Below are positions 34,994 to 44,144 of a stretch of DNA of 64,000 nt, one piece after another. Positions within the stretch are counted from its first letter, which is position 1, and every line of letters begins with the position of its first letter. The notes beneath the pieces were generated by a model. That model was not told the origin of the DNA, made no database searches, and worked only from the letters and a program-made list of their open reading frames with translations. The stretch spans positions 62,001 to 126,000 of the forward strand of contig WGNC01000001.1 in NCBI GenBank assembly GCA_016124745.1. The letters are read 5' to 3'. The DNA comes from Thiobacillus sp. Its GTDB lineage: Bacteria > Pseudomonadota > Gammaproteobacteria > Burkholderiales > Thiobacillaceae. Position numbers and translations under genes: made by a program.

Positions 34994-37768
34994 ATGATGT
35001 CGGTCGAAGATGAGATGACGGCTGCGAGTGGCACGACGGCTTGGCATGCGCTTGCTGCGGACGATGTGGCGCGGCGGCTGGCCACCCGCGTCGACCAGGG
35101 CCTCGACGCCGGCGAAGCCGCGGCGCGCCAGCAGAAGTACGGGCCGAACCGTCTGCCCGAAGGCAAGAAGCGCAGCGCGTTCATACGCTTCGTCGCCCAA
35201 CTCAACAATGTTCTCGTCTTTGTGCTGCTCGGGGCCGGCTTCGTCAAGCTCATGCTGGGGCTGTGGCTCGATGCAGGGATCATCTTCGGCGTGGTGATCC
35301 TCAATGCCTTGCTCGGTTTCATCCAGGAGGGCAAGGCGGAGAAGGCGCTCGACTCGATCCGCAACATGCTTTCGGCCGAGGCGCGGACGGTGCGTGGCGG
35401 CGAGACGCGCATGATGCCGGCCGAGGATCTGGTGCCGGGCGACATCGTCCTGCTTGAATCCGGCGACAAGATCCCGGCGGACCTGCGGCTGGTCGACCTC
35501 AAGAATCTGCGAACCGAGGAGGCGGCCCTCACCGGCGAGTCGGTGCCGGCGGAGAAGGCTGCCAATCCGGTAGCCGAGAAGTCCACGGTCGGCGACCGGC
35601 ACAGCATGGTGTTCTCGGGCACGATGGTCATCTCCGGCCGTGCGACCGGCATCGTGGTCGCGACCGGGAGCGAGACCGAGCTCGGCAAGATCAACCAGCT
35701 GCTCGCCAAGGTGAGCTCGTTGGAGACGCCGCTGCTGCGCCAGATCAAGAAGCTCGGCAACATGATCACCGTGGTCGTCGCCATCGTGGCCGTCGTCGTT
35801 TTCGCCTATGGCCGCTGGGTCATGGGCATGGAGTTCGTCGAACTGTTCCAGGCCATCGTCGGCATCGCGGTGTCGTTGATTCCTGAAGGCCTGCCGGCGC
35901 TCATCACGATCACGCTGGCTATCGGCGTGCAGCGCATGGCGTCCCGCCACTCGATCATCCGGCGCCTGCCCGCCGTGGAAACGCTCGGTTCGGTATCGCG
36001 CATCTGCTCGGACAAGACCGGAACCTTGACGCTGATGGAGATGATGGTCGTGTCGGCGGCATCGGCCGAGTCCGAGTACAAGGTGAGCGGCAACGGCTAT
36101 GCTCCCGAAGGCGAGGTCACAGAAGGCGGGCAGCCCGCCCAAAGGAATCGGCTGCTCGAGCTGCTCGGTCGCAACTCGCTGCTTTGCAACGACGCCGAGC
36201 TGTTCCAGGCGGACGGGAAGTGGAAGGTCGAGGGCGATCCGACCGAAGGGGCCCTCTACCCATTCGCCAACAAGCTCGGCATGCAACGTGACGCCGAACA
36301 GGCCGCATACCCGCGCATCGACGCGATCCCTTTCGAGTCCGAACACAAGTTCATGGCCACGCTGCACCGCGGTGCAGACGGCAAGGAGGTGCTGTTCGTC
36401 AAAGGTGCGCCCGAGATCATCATGGCGAGCTGCGACCGACAGCAGTTCGCCGATGGCACTCAGACGCCGATCGATCGCGAGCATTTCCAGCGGGTGTCCG
36501 ACAAGTTTGCCGGCCAGGGTGAGCGCGTGCTCGGGCTGGCGTGGCTCGAAACCCCGGGGCTGCAGGCCGGCAGCCTTGGCCCGGCAGACCTGCCGAAGAA
36601 CCTCGTCCTGATCGGACTCATCGGCCTGCTCGACCCGCCCCGCAAGGAGGCGATCGAGGCCGTGGCCGAATGCCACGCGGGCGGCATCCGTGTCACGATG
36701 ATCACCGGCGACCACCGGATCACGGCCGCCGCCATCGCAAAGATGCTCGGCATCGGCGACGGCAAGACCGCCATCATCGGGGCCGAGATCGAGGAGATGA
36801 ACGAGGCCGAGTTGCAGGAAGCGGTGCGCAATGTCGACGTCTTCGCGCGCACGAGCCCCGAGCACAAGCTGCGTCTGGTCAAGGCGGTGCAGGCGAACCA
36901 GCAGATCTGCGCCATGACCGGCGACGGCGTGAACGACGCGCCTTCGCTCAAGCAGGCCGACATCGGCGTGGCGATGGGCATCAAGGGCACTGAGGTGACG
37001 AAAGAAGCGGCCGACATGATCCTTGCCGACGACAACTTCGCATCGATCAGCGCGGCGGTGAAGGAAGGGCGCACCGTCTACAACAACATCGAGAAGGCCA
37101 TCCTGTTCCTGTTTCCGACCAACGTCGCTCAGGGACTGGTCATCGCCGTGGCGATCTTCTTTGGCTTCACGCTGCCGATCACCGCGCCCCAGGTGCTGTG
37201 GGTCAACATGGTGACTTCGGTCGCGCTCGGCCTGGCAATCTGCTTCGAACCGCATGAGAAGGACGTGATGAGCCGACCGCCGCGCGCAGTGGACCGACCC
37301 ATCCTGACGGGTTTCGGGATCTGGCGCGTCATCTTCGTCGGCCTGACGCTGCTGGGCTTCACGCTGTGGGCCTTCTTCTGGATGAAGGGCCAGGGTGCTT
37401 CCGATGCGCTGGCGCGCACGGTTGCCGTCAATGCCATTACCATCGGGCAGTGCTTCTTCCTGCTGAACAGCCGCTACCTGATCGACAGCTCGCTGTCCGT
37501 CAAGTCGCATCTGGAGAACAAATTCGTGGCGCTTGGCATCGGCGCGGTCATCGTCCTGCAGTTGCTCTTCACTTACTTCGGTCCTCTGCAGAGGCTCTTC
37601 GGCAACGAGGCGGTGCCGTTGCACGTGTGGCCGATCCTGTTCGCAGGCGGCCTGGTGTTCTTCCTCGCGATCGAGATCGAAAAGCTGATCATCCGTTCCA
37701 GCAGCGGCCTCAAGGCTTTCGTCACCGGCGTCGAGGCAGGCGCTGGGGCGCCTGGGAGGGCCAAATAG
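34994..37768 (+). CDS. P-type cation-transporting ATPase (type II-like)
   Basis: A 924-residue ion pump. It contains LTGESVPAEK near 175, the M4 motif IPEGLPALITITLAIG near 300, the phosphorylation site CSDKTGTLT (Asp at about 340), KGAPEIIM, MITGDHRITAA near 570, and the hinge TGDGVNDAPSLKQADIGVAMG near 640. The C-terminal half adds about six helices. In M6 the Ca2+-ATPase NLVTD motif reads NMVTSVALGL, with Ser for Asp, so Ca2+ specificity cannot be assumed. ATG follows GAGGAGA. It may belong to one unit with the phosphate genes upstream. Confidence 0.9.
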   Translation: MMSVEDEMTAASGTTAWHALAADDVARRLATRVDQGLDAGEAAARQQKYGPNRLPEGKKRSAFIRFVAQLNNVLVFVLLGAGFVKLMLGLWLDAGIIFGVVILNALLGFIQEGKAEKALDSIRNMLSAEARTVRGGETRMMPAEDLVPGDIVLLESGDKIPADLRLVDLKNLRTEEAALTGESVPAEKAANPVAEKSTVGDRHSMVFSGTMVISGRATGIVVATGSETELGKINQLLAKVSSLETPLLRQIKKLGNMITVVVAIVAVVVFAYGRWVMGMEFVELFQAIVGIAVSLIPEGLPALITITLAIGVQRMASRHSIIRRLPAVETLGSVSRICSDKTGTLTLMEMMVVSAASAESEYKVSGNGYAPEGEVTEGGQPAQRNRLLELLGRNSLLCNDAELFQADGKWKVEGDPTEGALYPFANKLGMQRDAEQAAYPRIDAIPFESEHKFMATLHRGADGKEVLFVKGAPEIIMASCDRQQFADGTQTPIDREHFQRVSDKFAGQGERVLGLAWLETPGLQAGSLGPADLPKNLVLIGLIGLLDPPRKEAIEAVAECHAGGIRVTMITGDHRITAAAIAKMLGIGDGKTAIIGAEIEEMNEAELQEAVRNVDVFARTSPEHKLRLVKAVQANQQICAMTGDGVNDAPSLKQADIGVAMGIKGTEVTKEAADMILADDNFASISAAVKEGRTVYNNIEKAILFLFPTNVAQGLVIAVAIFFGFTLPITAPQVLWVNMVTSVALGLAICFEPHEKDVMSRPPRAVDRPILTGFGIWRVIFVGLTLLGFTLWAFFWMKGQGASDALARTVAVNAITIGQCFFLLNSRYLIDSSLSVKSHLENKFVALGIGAVIVLQLLFTYFGPLQRLFGNEAVPLHVWPILFAGGLVFFLAIEIEKLIIRSSSGLKAFVTGVEAGAGAPGRAK

Positions 37769-37899
37769 GTCCGCGGCAGTTTGTCGCGGCTGTGATCCCG
37801 GTCTCGCAGGCCGCCCGCCGTTGGCGCGCCATTCGTGGTGTGCTCGGGGCCAATGCATTTAGCAACGAGATTTGATTTTCTAGACGCCTTGCCTGACCG

Positions 37900-38100
37900 C
37901 CGCGCCCAGCCAAGCAGAACGTCGCTGGTTGCCTGGATCAGGCGCTGGCCTTCGACCACACGTTGACCTGCCTGCTCGTAGGCGCTGGCCCCGAGATGGG
38001 GTTCGAGAACGGATGACGTCGCCTGCTTGAACTGAAGAAACAGGGGCGTGCCGTCACCGGCCTCGAGTAGCGCGATCAGACACCGGGTGCCTACGCTATC
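37900..38100 (-). pseudogene. DUF2252 family fragment
   Basis: On the minus strand, frame-consistent residues read SVGTRCLIALLEAGDG, then PLFLQFKQATSSVLEPHLG and GQRVVEGQRLIQATSDVLLG. This is the well-conserved core of DUF2252 proteins, which are normally above 400 residues. Neither the N- nor C-terminal part is present: similarity fades into the P-type ATPase end on one side and into REP repeats on the other. No start is supported. It is a remnant. Confidence 0.7.
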
Positions 38101-38207
38101 TGAACAGCTTGCTGACAGTGTGATTCGACAGGCGAAATTGGAACCGGCCCGTGAGCACCCGGGAAAGCCCCGAACAAGACGGTTTTCAGGGTGACTCGAC
38201 AAGCATG

Positions 38208-38340
38208 TCCTGAGCCCCGTCGAAGGCCCTGTCCTGAGTTGAATCGATGGGCTCACCATGATGGTTCGACAGGCTCACCATGAACGGAACCAATACGTTG
38301 CCGTTCGTCCCGAGCCTGTCGAGGGAAGCCTGTCGAAGGA
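38208..38340. repeat. Left arm of the inverted repeat flanking the amidohydrolase gene
   Basis: A 133-bp composite of REP-type modules starting TCCTGAGCCCCGTCGAAG and ending TGTCGAAGGA. It is the reverse complement of 40348-40458 apart from a 22-bp extra module (an additional GGTTCGACAGGCTCACCATG copy) and a few mismatches. Shared unique sequence (AACGGAACCAATACGTTGCC) shows true relatedness, beyond family similarity. Confidence 0.85.
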
Positions 38341-38472
38341 CTTGTTCAGGGTTTCCCTGGGAAAGCCGGGGCGATTCACCCACCGGACGCGCGTTTCAGT
38401 GAAAATAGTGCCCATCGCGCCTGTAATCCGGTGCGGCCGCGCATCCATCCTGATGCGATCGATCGAGGAACC

Positions 38473-40338
38473 ATGATGAGGGGAAGAACCATGATGAGGT
38501 TGGCCTTGACCACTGCTCGTGTGGGGGCGTTTGTCGCCTTGCTCGCCAGTCTTTCTCCGGCGATCGCAGCCGATGCGGATACGATCTACTTCGGTGGCCC
38601 GATCATCACCGTGGATGACAGGCTCCCGACTGCCGAGGCCGTCGCCGTCAAGGGAGGAGAGATCGTTGCCGTCGGATCGCGCAACGCCGTCGAGAAAGCG
38701 CAAAAAGGCGTTAGGACGACGATGATCGATCTCGGGGGCAGGACCATGATCCCCGGATTCATCGACGCGCACGGCCACATGTGGGGCGCCGGCGTGCAGG
38801 CGATGGCGGCGAACCTGTTACCGCCTCCGGACGGTCCGGTGCGATCCATCGCTGACCTTCAGCAGCAGCTGCGTAAATGGATGGCAACCTCAAACATCGC
38901 ACGCGACTTCGGCGTCGTCATCGGATTCGGCTACGACGACTCGCAGCTTGTGGAGCAGCGCCACCCCACGGCCGAGGATCTCGACGCCGTCTCGACGGAT
39001 CTGCCGATCATCGTCATCCATCAGTCCGGCCATCTGCACGCGCTCAACAGCAAGGCGCTGCAGATGGCCGAGATCACGGCAGCGACCGAAGACCCGCAGG
39101 GTGGCGTAATCCGACGCAAGCCAGGCACCCGGGCGCCCAGCGGCGTAATGGAAGGAACCGTGCTGATCCGCGAGTTCCTGAGGATCATGCCCAAGTTGAC
39201 ACTGAAGCAGCAACTGGCGCTGCTTGAAGCCGGACAGGACCTCTACGTGAAGTACGGTCACACCACCGCGCAGGAAGGGCGTGCATTGCCCGGCAACGTC
39301 GACTTGTACGTTGCGGCCGCCGAGGCTGGCCGGCTCAAGATCGATGCGGTGCTGTATCCGGAAGTCCTGCTCATTCCAGAAGACGGCGGATTCATGAATG
39401 GGCCGTATTTCAGCCGCACCTATCACAATGGCTTGCGCATCGGGGGCGTAAAGCTCACCCTCGACGCATCACCCCAGGGCCGGACCGCGTGGCTGTCGCA
39501 GCCTTACCTTACGCCGCCGCCGGGCCAGCCACCGAGCTATGCAGGCTACCCCGCATTGAGCGACGACCAGGCGATCGCGGCGGTCAGCCGGGCCTATCGC
39601 AACAACTGGCAGATCATTACCCACACCAATGGCGACGCCGCCATCGACCAGTTGATCAAGGCGGTGTCGATTGCATCGGCGCAGTATCTGGGCCAGGACC
39701 GGCGGCCGGTGATGATTCACGGGCAGACACTACGCGAAGACCAGGTGCCAAAGATCAAGGAGCTCGGAATATTTCCTGCGCTATTTCCGATGCACACGTT
39801 TTATTGGGGCGACTGGTATCTCGATACCGTGCTCGGACCGGAGCGCGCGGCCAACATCTCGCCCACCGGCTGGATGGTCAGGAACGACATGATGTTCAGT
39901 TCGCACCATGATGCACCCGTGGCGTTTCCCGACACGATGCGGGTGCTGTCCGCGACGGTGAATCGCACCACGCGCTCGAACCAGGTCCTGGGCCCCGAAC
40001 AGCGCGTCGAGCCGATCGTCGCACTCAAGGCGATGACGCTTTGGGCGGCCTACCAGCACTTCGAGGAAAAGACCAAGGGCTCGATCGAAGTCGGCAAGCT
40101 CGCCGACTTCGCGATTCTTTCCGATAACCCGCTGACGATCGACCGGATGAAGATCGCCGATATCAAGGTAATCGAGACGATCAAGAAGGGGAAATCGATC
40201 TACCGTTTCGACGCGACCAAGACCAGTGAGGGTTCGGCGCTGTGCGTGGAGTCGAGTCGATGCTACGAGACGTTCGTGGCCTTTCGGGCACGCTCGCCGC
40301 TGACGGAGGTATTCGGTGAACCACCGCACTTCCACTAG
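38473..40338 (+). CDS. Secreted amidohydrolase, YtcJ-like (amidohydrolase family 3)
   Basis: A metal-dependent hydrolase of about 621 residues with a signal peptide (LLASLSPAIAADAD). It has the family features GGPIITVDDRLPTAEAVAV and the first metal pair in IPGFIDAHGHMWG. Later motifs are IHQSGHLHALNSKAL, KLTLDASPQGRTAWL, ITHTNGDAAIDQLI, VMIHGQTLREDQV and SSHHDAPV. The C-terminal composite domain reads KGSIEVGKLADFAILSDNPL. Tandem ATGs at 38473, 38476, 38491 and 38494 each have a purine-rich site, and 38491 is a fair alternative. Substrate unknown. The gene is bracketed by long inverted repeats. Confidence 0.85.
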   Translation: MMRGRTMMRLALTTARVGAFVALLASLSPAIAADADTIYFGGPIITVDDRLPTAEAVAVKGGEIVAVGSRNAVEKAQKGVRTTMIDLGGRTMIPGFIDAHGHMWGAGVQAMAANLLPPPDGPVRSIADLQQQLRKWMATSNIARDFGVVIGFGYDDSQLVEQRHPTAEDLDAVSTDLPIIVIHQSGHLHALNSKALQMAEITAATEDPQGGVIRRKPGTRAPSGVMEGTVLIREFLRIMPKLTLKQQLALLEAGQDLYVKYGHTTAQEGRALPGNVDLYVAAAEAGRLKIDAVLYPEVLLIPEDGGFMNGPYFSRTYHNGLRIGGVKLTLDASPQGRTAWLSQPYLTPPPGQPPSYAGYPALSDDQAIAAVSRAYRNNWQIITHTNGDAAIDQLIKAVSIASAQYLGQDRRPVMIHGQTLREDQVPKIKELGIFPALFPMHTFYWGDWYLDTVLGPERAANISPTGWMVRNDMMFSSHHDAPVAFPDTMRVLSATVNRTTRSNQVLGPEQRVEPIVALKAMTLWAAYQHFEEKTKGSIEVGKLADFAILSDNPLTIDRMKIADIKVIETIKKGKSIYRFDATKTSEGSALCVESSRCYETFVAFRARSPLTEVFGEPPHFH

Positions 40339-40347
40339 CGACAGGCT

Positions 40348-40458
40348 TCCTTCGACAAGCTTCCCTCGACAGGCTCGGGACGAACGGCAACGTATTGGTT
40401 CCGTTCATGGTGAGCCCATCGATTCCGCTCAGGACAGGCCCTTCGACGGGGCTCAGGA
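40348..40458. repeat. Right arm of the inverted repeat flanking the amidohydrolase gene
   Basis: 111 bp from TCCTTCGACAAGCTTCCCTC to GGGGCTCAGGA, inverted relative to 38208-38340. It lies 10 bp after the amidohydrolase stop. Another partial REP arm (GTCGAACGCTCTCCCGAGCG) follows to about 40497. Together with the left arm it encloses exactly one gene. Confidence 0.85.
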
Positions 40459-40642
40459 GATCCTTGTCGAACGCTCTCCCGAGCGCAGTCGAAGGACACG
40501 CGGCAAACCAATTTGTCCAGTACTTTCCTTGGAAAATGTTATATTTTCTTGACAAGAGATTAAGAGATTAGAAGGGCGTTTATTACCCGCTATAGTGTTG
40601 CAGCCAGCTACCGAATCAATCTGTTTCTTTGAGGAGAAGTCC

Positions 40643-42712
40643 ATGAGAATGCGTGTCCCTTCAATCATTTCATTACTAGTCGCGCTGTCGGTCTCGTCGC
40701 ACTTGCCTGCGGCCATGGGCGCCCAGGACAGTCATTTTGATCCGCAGGGCAAGCAGCCCTCGACCTTCACACTCGAGATCCGCAACGGTTTGCTGGCCAC
40801 GCTGCCGTTTGCGGATAAGCGCGACTTCGAGGAGGCCAAGAAGGGTTTCATCGCGGCACCACCCTACAAGCAGATCATGGCCGATGCCGGCAACGTGGCA
40901 TGGGATATGGGCAGCTACGAGTGGCTGCTGCAGGACAAGGACTTCCCGAGCATCAATCCCTCATTGCAGCGCCAGGCCGTCCTCAACATGGCATACGGTC
41001 TCTACGAAGTCGTGCCGGGCAGGATCTACCAGGTGCGCGGCTACGACCTGGCCAACATCAGCTTCATCAAGGGCGATACCGGCTGGATCGTGTTCGACCC
41101 GCTGACGGCCAAGGAAACCGCCCGCGCGGCGCTCGAATTCATCAACGAGAAACTCGGCAAGCGGCCGGTGGTGGGTGTCGTCTATTCGCACTCGCACGGC
41201 GACCACTTCGGCGGCGTGCGCGGTGTCGTGGACGAGGCCGACGTGGTGAGCGGCAAGGTCATGCTGATCGCGCCCTCGGGATTCATGGACGCGGCAATCT
41301 CCGAGAACGTCTTTGCAGGCACGGCGATGAACCGCCGCATGCAATGGCAGTATGCCGTGCTGCTGCAGCGCAATCCGTTCGGGCATGTCGACCAGGCGAT
41401 CGGCAAGAACGTCGCTGCCGGCGCCGCCGGCCTTATAGCCCCGAATCGGCTGATCAGTAAGGAATTCGAGGAGATCACGCTCGACGGCGTCAAGATGGTG
41501 TTCCAGAACGCGCCCGATACCGAGGCGCCGGTGGAGATGAACACCTACTTCCCCCAATTCAAGGCGTTCTGGTCGTCTGAGATCATCACCGGCACGATCC
41601 ACAACATCTACACGACCCGCGGCGCCGCGGTGCGCAATGCGCTGAACTGGTCGAAGGAGATCAACGAGGCGCTCTACAAGTTCGGCCCCGAGGCGGAGGT
41701 GATGTTCGCATCCCACAGCTGGCCGCGCTGGGGCAACGACCGCATCAAGGAAGTGCTGCGAACGCAGCGCGACGTCTACGCCAACCTGAACAACCAGACG
41801 CTGCACTACGTGAACCAGGGCGTGACGATCAACGAGATCCACAACGTCTACGAGGTGCCGAAGAGCCTGCAGCAGGACTGGGCGGCGCGCAGCTACCACG
41901 GTGACGTGCAGAACAACGTACGCGGCGTCGTCAACCGCTTCATCGGCCACTTCGACGGAAACCCCGTGAACCTGATCCCGCTGTCACCTTCGGACTCCGC
42001 GCCGCTCTACGTCGAGATGATGGGCGGCGCGGAGAAAATCCTCGCGAAAGGTCAGCAGTTGTATGACGCGGGGTCCTATCTCGCTGCCTCGGAAATCCTC
42101 AACAAGCTGGTATTCGCCGAGCCGAGTAACCAGGCCGGGCGCCGGCTGCTGGCCGACGTCTACGAGCAGCTCGGCTACCAGGCCGAGAGCACCAGCGTGC
42201 GCAACACCTTCCTGCAGGGCGCGTTCGAGCTGCGCAACGGGATGCCGGGCGGCGTACCGGTTCGCTCCGCCGTCCCCGACGTCGTGCGGGCGATGAGCAC
42301 CGAGCAGTGGCTCGACTTCGTCGCCATCAGCATGGATCCGAAGAAGGCCGAAGGCATGAAATTCAGCATCAACCTCATCACCCCGGACAACGGCGAGGAG
42401 TATGCCGTCGAGATGAGCAATGCAACCCTGACCACCATCAAGGGCTTTCAGGTGCCGAAGCCGGATCTCACGATCACGGTGAACCGTGCCGACCTCAACG
42501 GGGTGATGATGGGACAGGTGTCGTTCGACGACCTCATCAAGGTCGGCAAGGCGACGTTCGACGGCGACCGCACGGGTTTCGACCAGTTGCGCTCGATCCT
42601 CGTGCCTTTCACGCCGGACTTCGAGATCCTACCCGGCTCCAAGCCGCAGCAGAGCGCCAACCCGCCGAAGCCGTTCGAGGTGCTCCAGCAGATCGATCTC
42701 GACATCGACTGA
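40643..42712 (+). CDS. Linear primary-alkylsulfatase, SdsA-type metallo-beta-lactamase fold
   Basis: A secreted sulfatase of 689 residues, starting at ATG 40643 after GAGGAGAAG; signal peptide ends near PAAMGAQ. The catalytic domain has GDTGWIVFDPLT near 155 and the intact metal motif VVYSHSHGDHFGGVRG near 185, followed by PSGFMDAAISENVFAGTAM. The dimerisation domain (YVEMMGGAEKILAKG) and the C-terminal SCP2-like domain (GMKFSINLITPDNGEEYAVE, then PDLTITVNRADLN) are both present. Related enzymes release alcohols from alkyl sulfates such as SDS. One ligand position usually Glu is Asp here (GFMD). Confidence 0.92.
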   Translation: MRMRVPSIISLLVALSVSSHLPAAMGAQDSHFDPQGKQPSTFTLEIRNGLLATLPFADKRDFEEAKKGFIAAPPYKQIMADAGNVAWDMGSYEWLLQDKDFPSINPSLQRQAVLNMAYGLYEVVPGRIYQVRGYDLANISFIKGDTGWIVFDPLTAKETARAALEFINEKLGKRPVVGVVYSHSHGDHFGGVRGVVDEADVVSGKVMLIAPSGFMDAAISENVFAGTAMNRRMQWQYAVLLQRNPFGHVDQAIGKNVAAGAAGLIAPNRLISKEFEEITLDGVKMVFQNAPDTEAPVEMNTYFPQFKAFWSSEIITGTIHNIYTTRGAAVRNALNWSKEINEALYKFGPEAEVMFASHSWPRWGNDRIKEVLRTQRDVYANLNNQTLHYVNQGVTINEIHNVYEVPKSLQQDWAARSYHGDVQNNVRGVVNRFIGHFDGNPVNLIPLSPSDSAPLYVEMMGGAEKILAKGQQLYDAGSYLAASEILNKLVFAEPSNQAGRRLLADVYEQLGYQAESTSVRNTFLQGAFELRNGMPGGVPVRSAVPDVVRAMSTEQWLDFVAISMDPKKAEGMKFSINLITPDNGEEYAVEMSNATLTTIKGFQVPKPDLTITVNRADLNGVMMGQVSFDDLIKVGKATFDGDRTGFDQLRSILVPFTPDFEILPGSKPQQSANPPKPFEVLQQIDLDID

Positions 42713-42932
42713 CCGGCGACCGGCGCATGTGCAAGACGTGTTATGGCCTGTTAGACCATGGCGCGTTGTGCCGGCGCCCCGCTTCCCTGAAGCGGCGGGG
42801 GGCGACCTTGGCTGCCTTCAGGTAGACGGCTTGTGCAGCCTGGAGAACAGCAGGTGTCGTTTCGCCCGGAACGACACAATGTGACATTTCGGTTTGTCGG
42901 GCAATCCAGGGTTGCCGAATCATGACAGGGTG

Positions 42933-44132
42933 ATGATGGCCAGATTCAAACGTGGAATTCTGTGGGGAGCCGCCATCGGTTTGCTGTTTCTCATCGGCTT
43001 GGCGTTATACATCTATACGGTGGGCACGCGGACCATGCTGGAGCATGCGGAAGCCTTTGCGTTCCGGCGCCTGCATGTCGCAAAGCTGGAGGATCAGGAC
43101 GCTTTCCGCTTCTTCTATGTGAGCAATCGCCAGCCGGGCGATCTGCAGGGACCGATCGAGGGGCGCTACAAGTCGGAGCGCGAGAACTCGCTGAAGTTCG
43201 GTTCCTTCGATACCAGCATAGAGCCCTCGCTTGGGCTGGGCATGATCATTGATCCGAGCAAATGGTTCCTGAATGAAGAAATCAACTTGCGGGACGTGCG
43301 CTCGCTGGAGCAGCAGGCATTTATTGATGAACTGCGACAGCAGGTAGAGGCGTCACCGCAGCGGTCACTGCTGCTCGCGGTGCACGGTTTCCGCGAGGCC
43401 TTTCCGTCGGCGCTGCGGAAGACGGCCTTCCTGGCATCCGTGCTGGACATCGACACACCCGTGGTGGTGTTCGACTGGCCGGGCAACCAGGGATCGTCGC
43501 TGCGTGGTTATCGGCGCGCGCGCCAGGTGGCGCAGGCGTCCGGTGCCGAACTGGCCGATACCCTCAAGCTGATCATCCAGGAGGTACGGCCGAAGCGGCT
43601 TTGGTTGATGGCGAACAGCATGGGTGCCCAGGTGGTAGTGGATGCCTTCAGCATTCTGTACCAGGATGCCGACCTTGCCGATGCGCAGACCGAAATCGAG
43701 AACGTGGTACTGACCGCGCCGGACGTCAGCCACGAGGCGTTCAACACGCGTTTCAAGGATGAGATCAAGGCGCTGGCAAGGAATGTCACGGTCTACGTCT
43801 CGTCGAACGATCGGGCCCTGCTGGTCAGCCGCGTCATCAATCGTGGCCTGCGGCTGGGCGAAAGCACACTGGATCCCGCCAACCCGGGCCAGCTTGAACA
43901 GGCTGCGGACGTGGCCGAGTTGCTGGAGGCGGGCAACGACCGGCTGTCGCTGGTGGACGTGACGCCGGTGAACCGGACCCGGAACTTTCACAATTTCAGC
44001 CTGGAGACGCCGGAATTTTTCGACGACCTGTTCTTGCGCTTCACGGGCACCGATCCACCGAGTAGCCGGGAGCTTTACGCTTTGCAGACACCGCATGGCA
44101 CGCGTTACTTCGTGCTGACAAGGGGCCGCTGA
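42933..44132 (+). CDS. DUF900-type alpha/beta hydrolase, membrane-anchored
   Basis: A 399-residue hydrolase with an N-terminal membrane helix (about residues 8-28). The alpha/beta fold is seen in LLLAVHGFREAF near 148, VVFDWPGNQGSSLRGYRRAR near 178, and the nucleophile elbow LMANSMGAQVVVDAF near 223. ENVVLTAPDVSHEAF follows. Such proteins are annotated as esterases or lipases without defined substrate. It is followed 12 bp later by another alpha/beta hydrolase, suggesting an operon. ATG 42936 is an equally good start. Confidence 0.82.
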   Translation: MMARFKRGILWGAAIGLLFLIGLALYIYTVGTRTMLEHAEAFAFRRLHVAKLEDQDAFRFFYVSNRQPGDLQGPIEGRYKSERENSLKFGSFDTSIEPSLGLGMIIDPSKWFLNEEINLRDVRSLEQQAFIDELRQQVEASPQRSLLLAVHGFREAFPSALRKTAFLASVLDIDTPVVVFDWPGNQGSSLRGYRRARQVAQASGAELADTLKLIIQEVRPKRLWLMANSMGAQVVVDAFSILYQDADLADAQTEIENVVLTAPDVSHEAFNTRFKDEIKALARNVTVYVSSNDRALLVSRVINRGLRLGESTLDPANPGQLEQAADVAELLEAGNDRLSLVDVTPVNRTRNFHNFSLETPEFFDDLFLRFTGTDPPSSRELYALQTPHGTRYFVLTRGR

Positions 44133-44144
44133 GAACGGTATGAA

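Larger units (their letters stand above)
37769..38472. other. Long intergenic region with gene remnant and repeats
   Basis: 704 bp without an intact gene. It contains the DUF2252 fragment (37900-38100) and the left long repeat (38208-38340). The last 130 bp before the amidohydrolase presumably hold its promoter. Confidence 0.6.

Noticed and set aside
34853-37858. A 1,001-codon minus-strand frame opposite the P-type ATPase
   Set aside because: Antisense shadow of a real gene with intact motifs on the plus strand; composition is skewed and no family is recognised.
37573-38259. Intact 228-codon minus-strand gene covering the DUF2252 core
   Set aside because: Its ends run through REP repeats and the P-type ATPase coding region; only residues from 38100 to 37900 resemble a protein family, so it is treated as a remnant.
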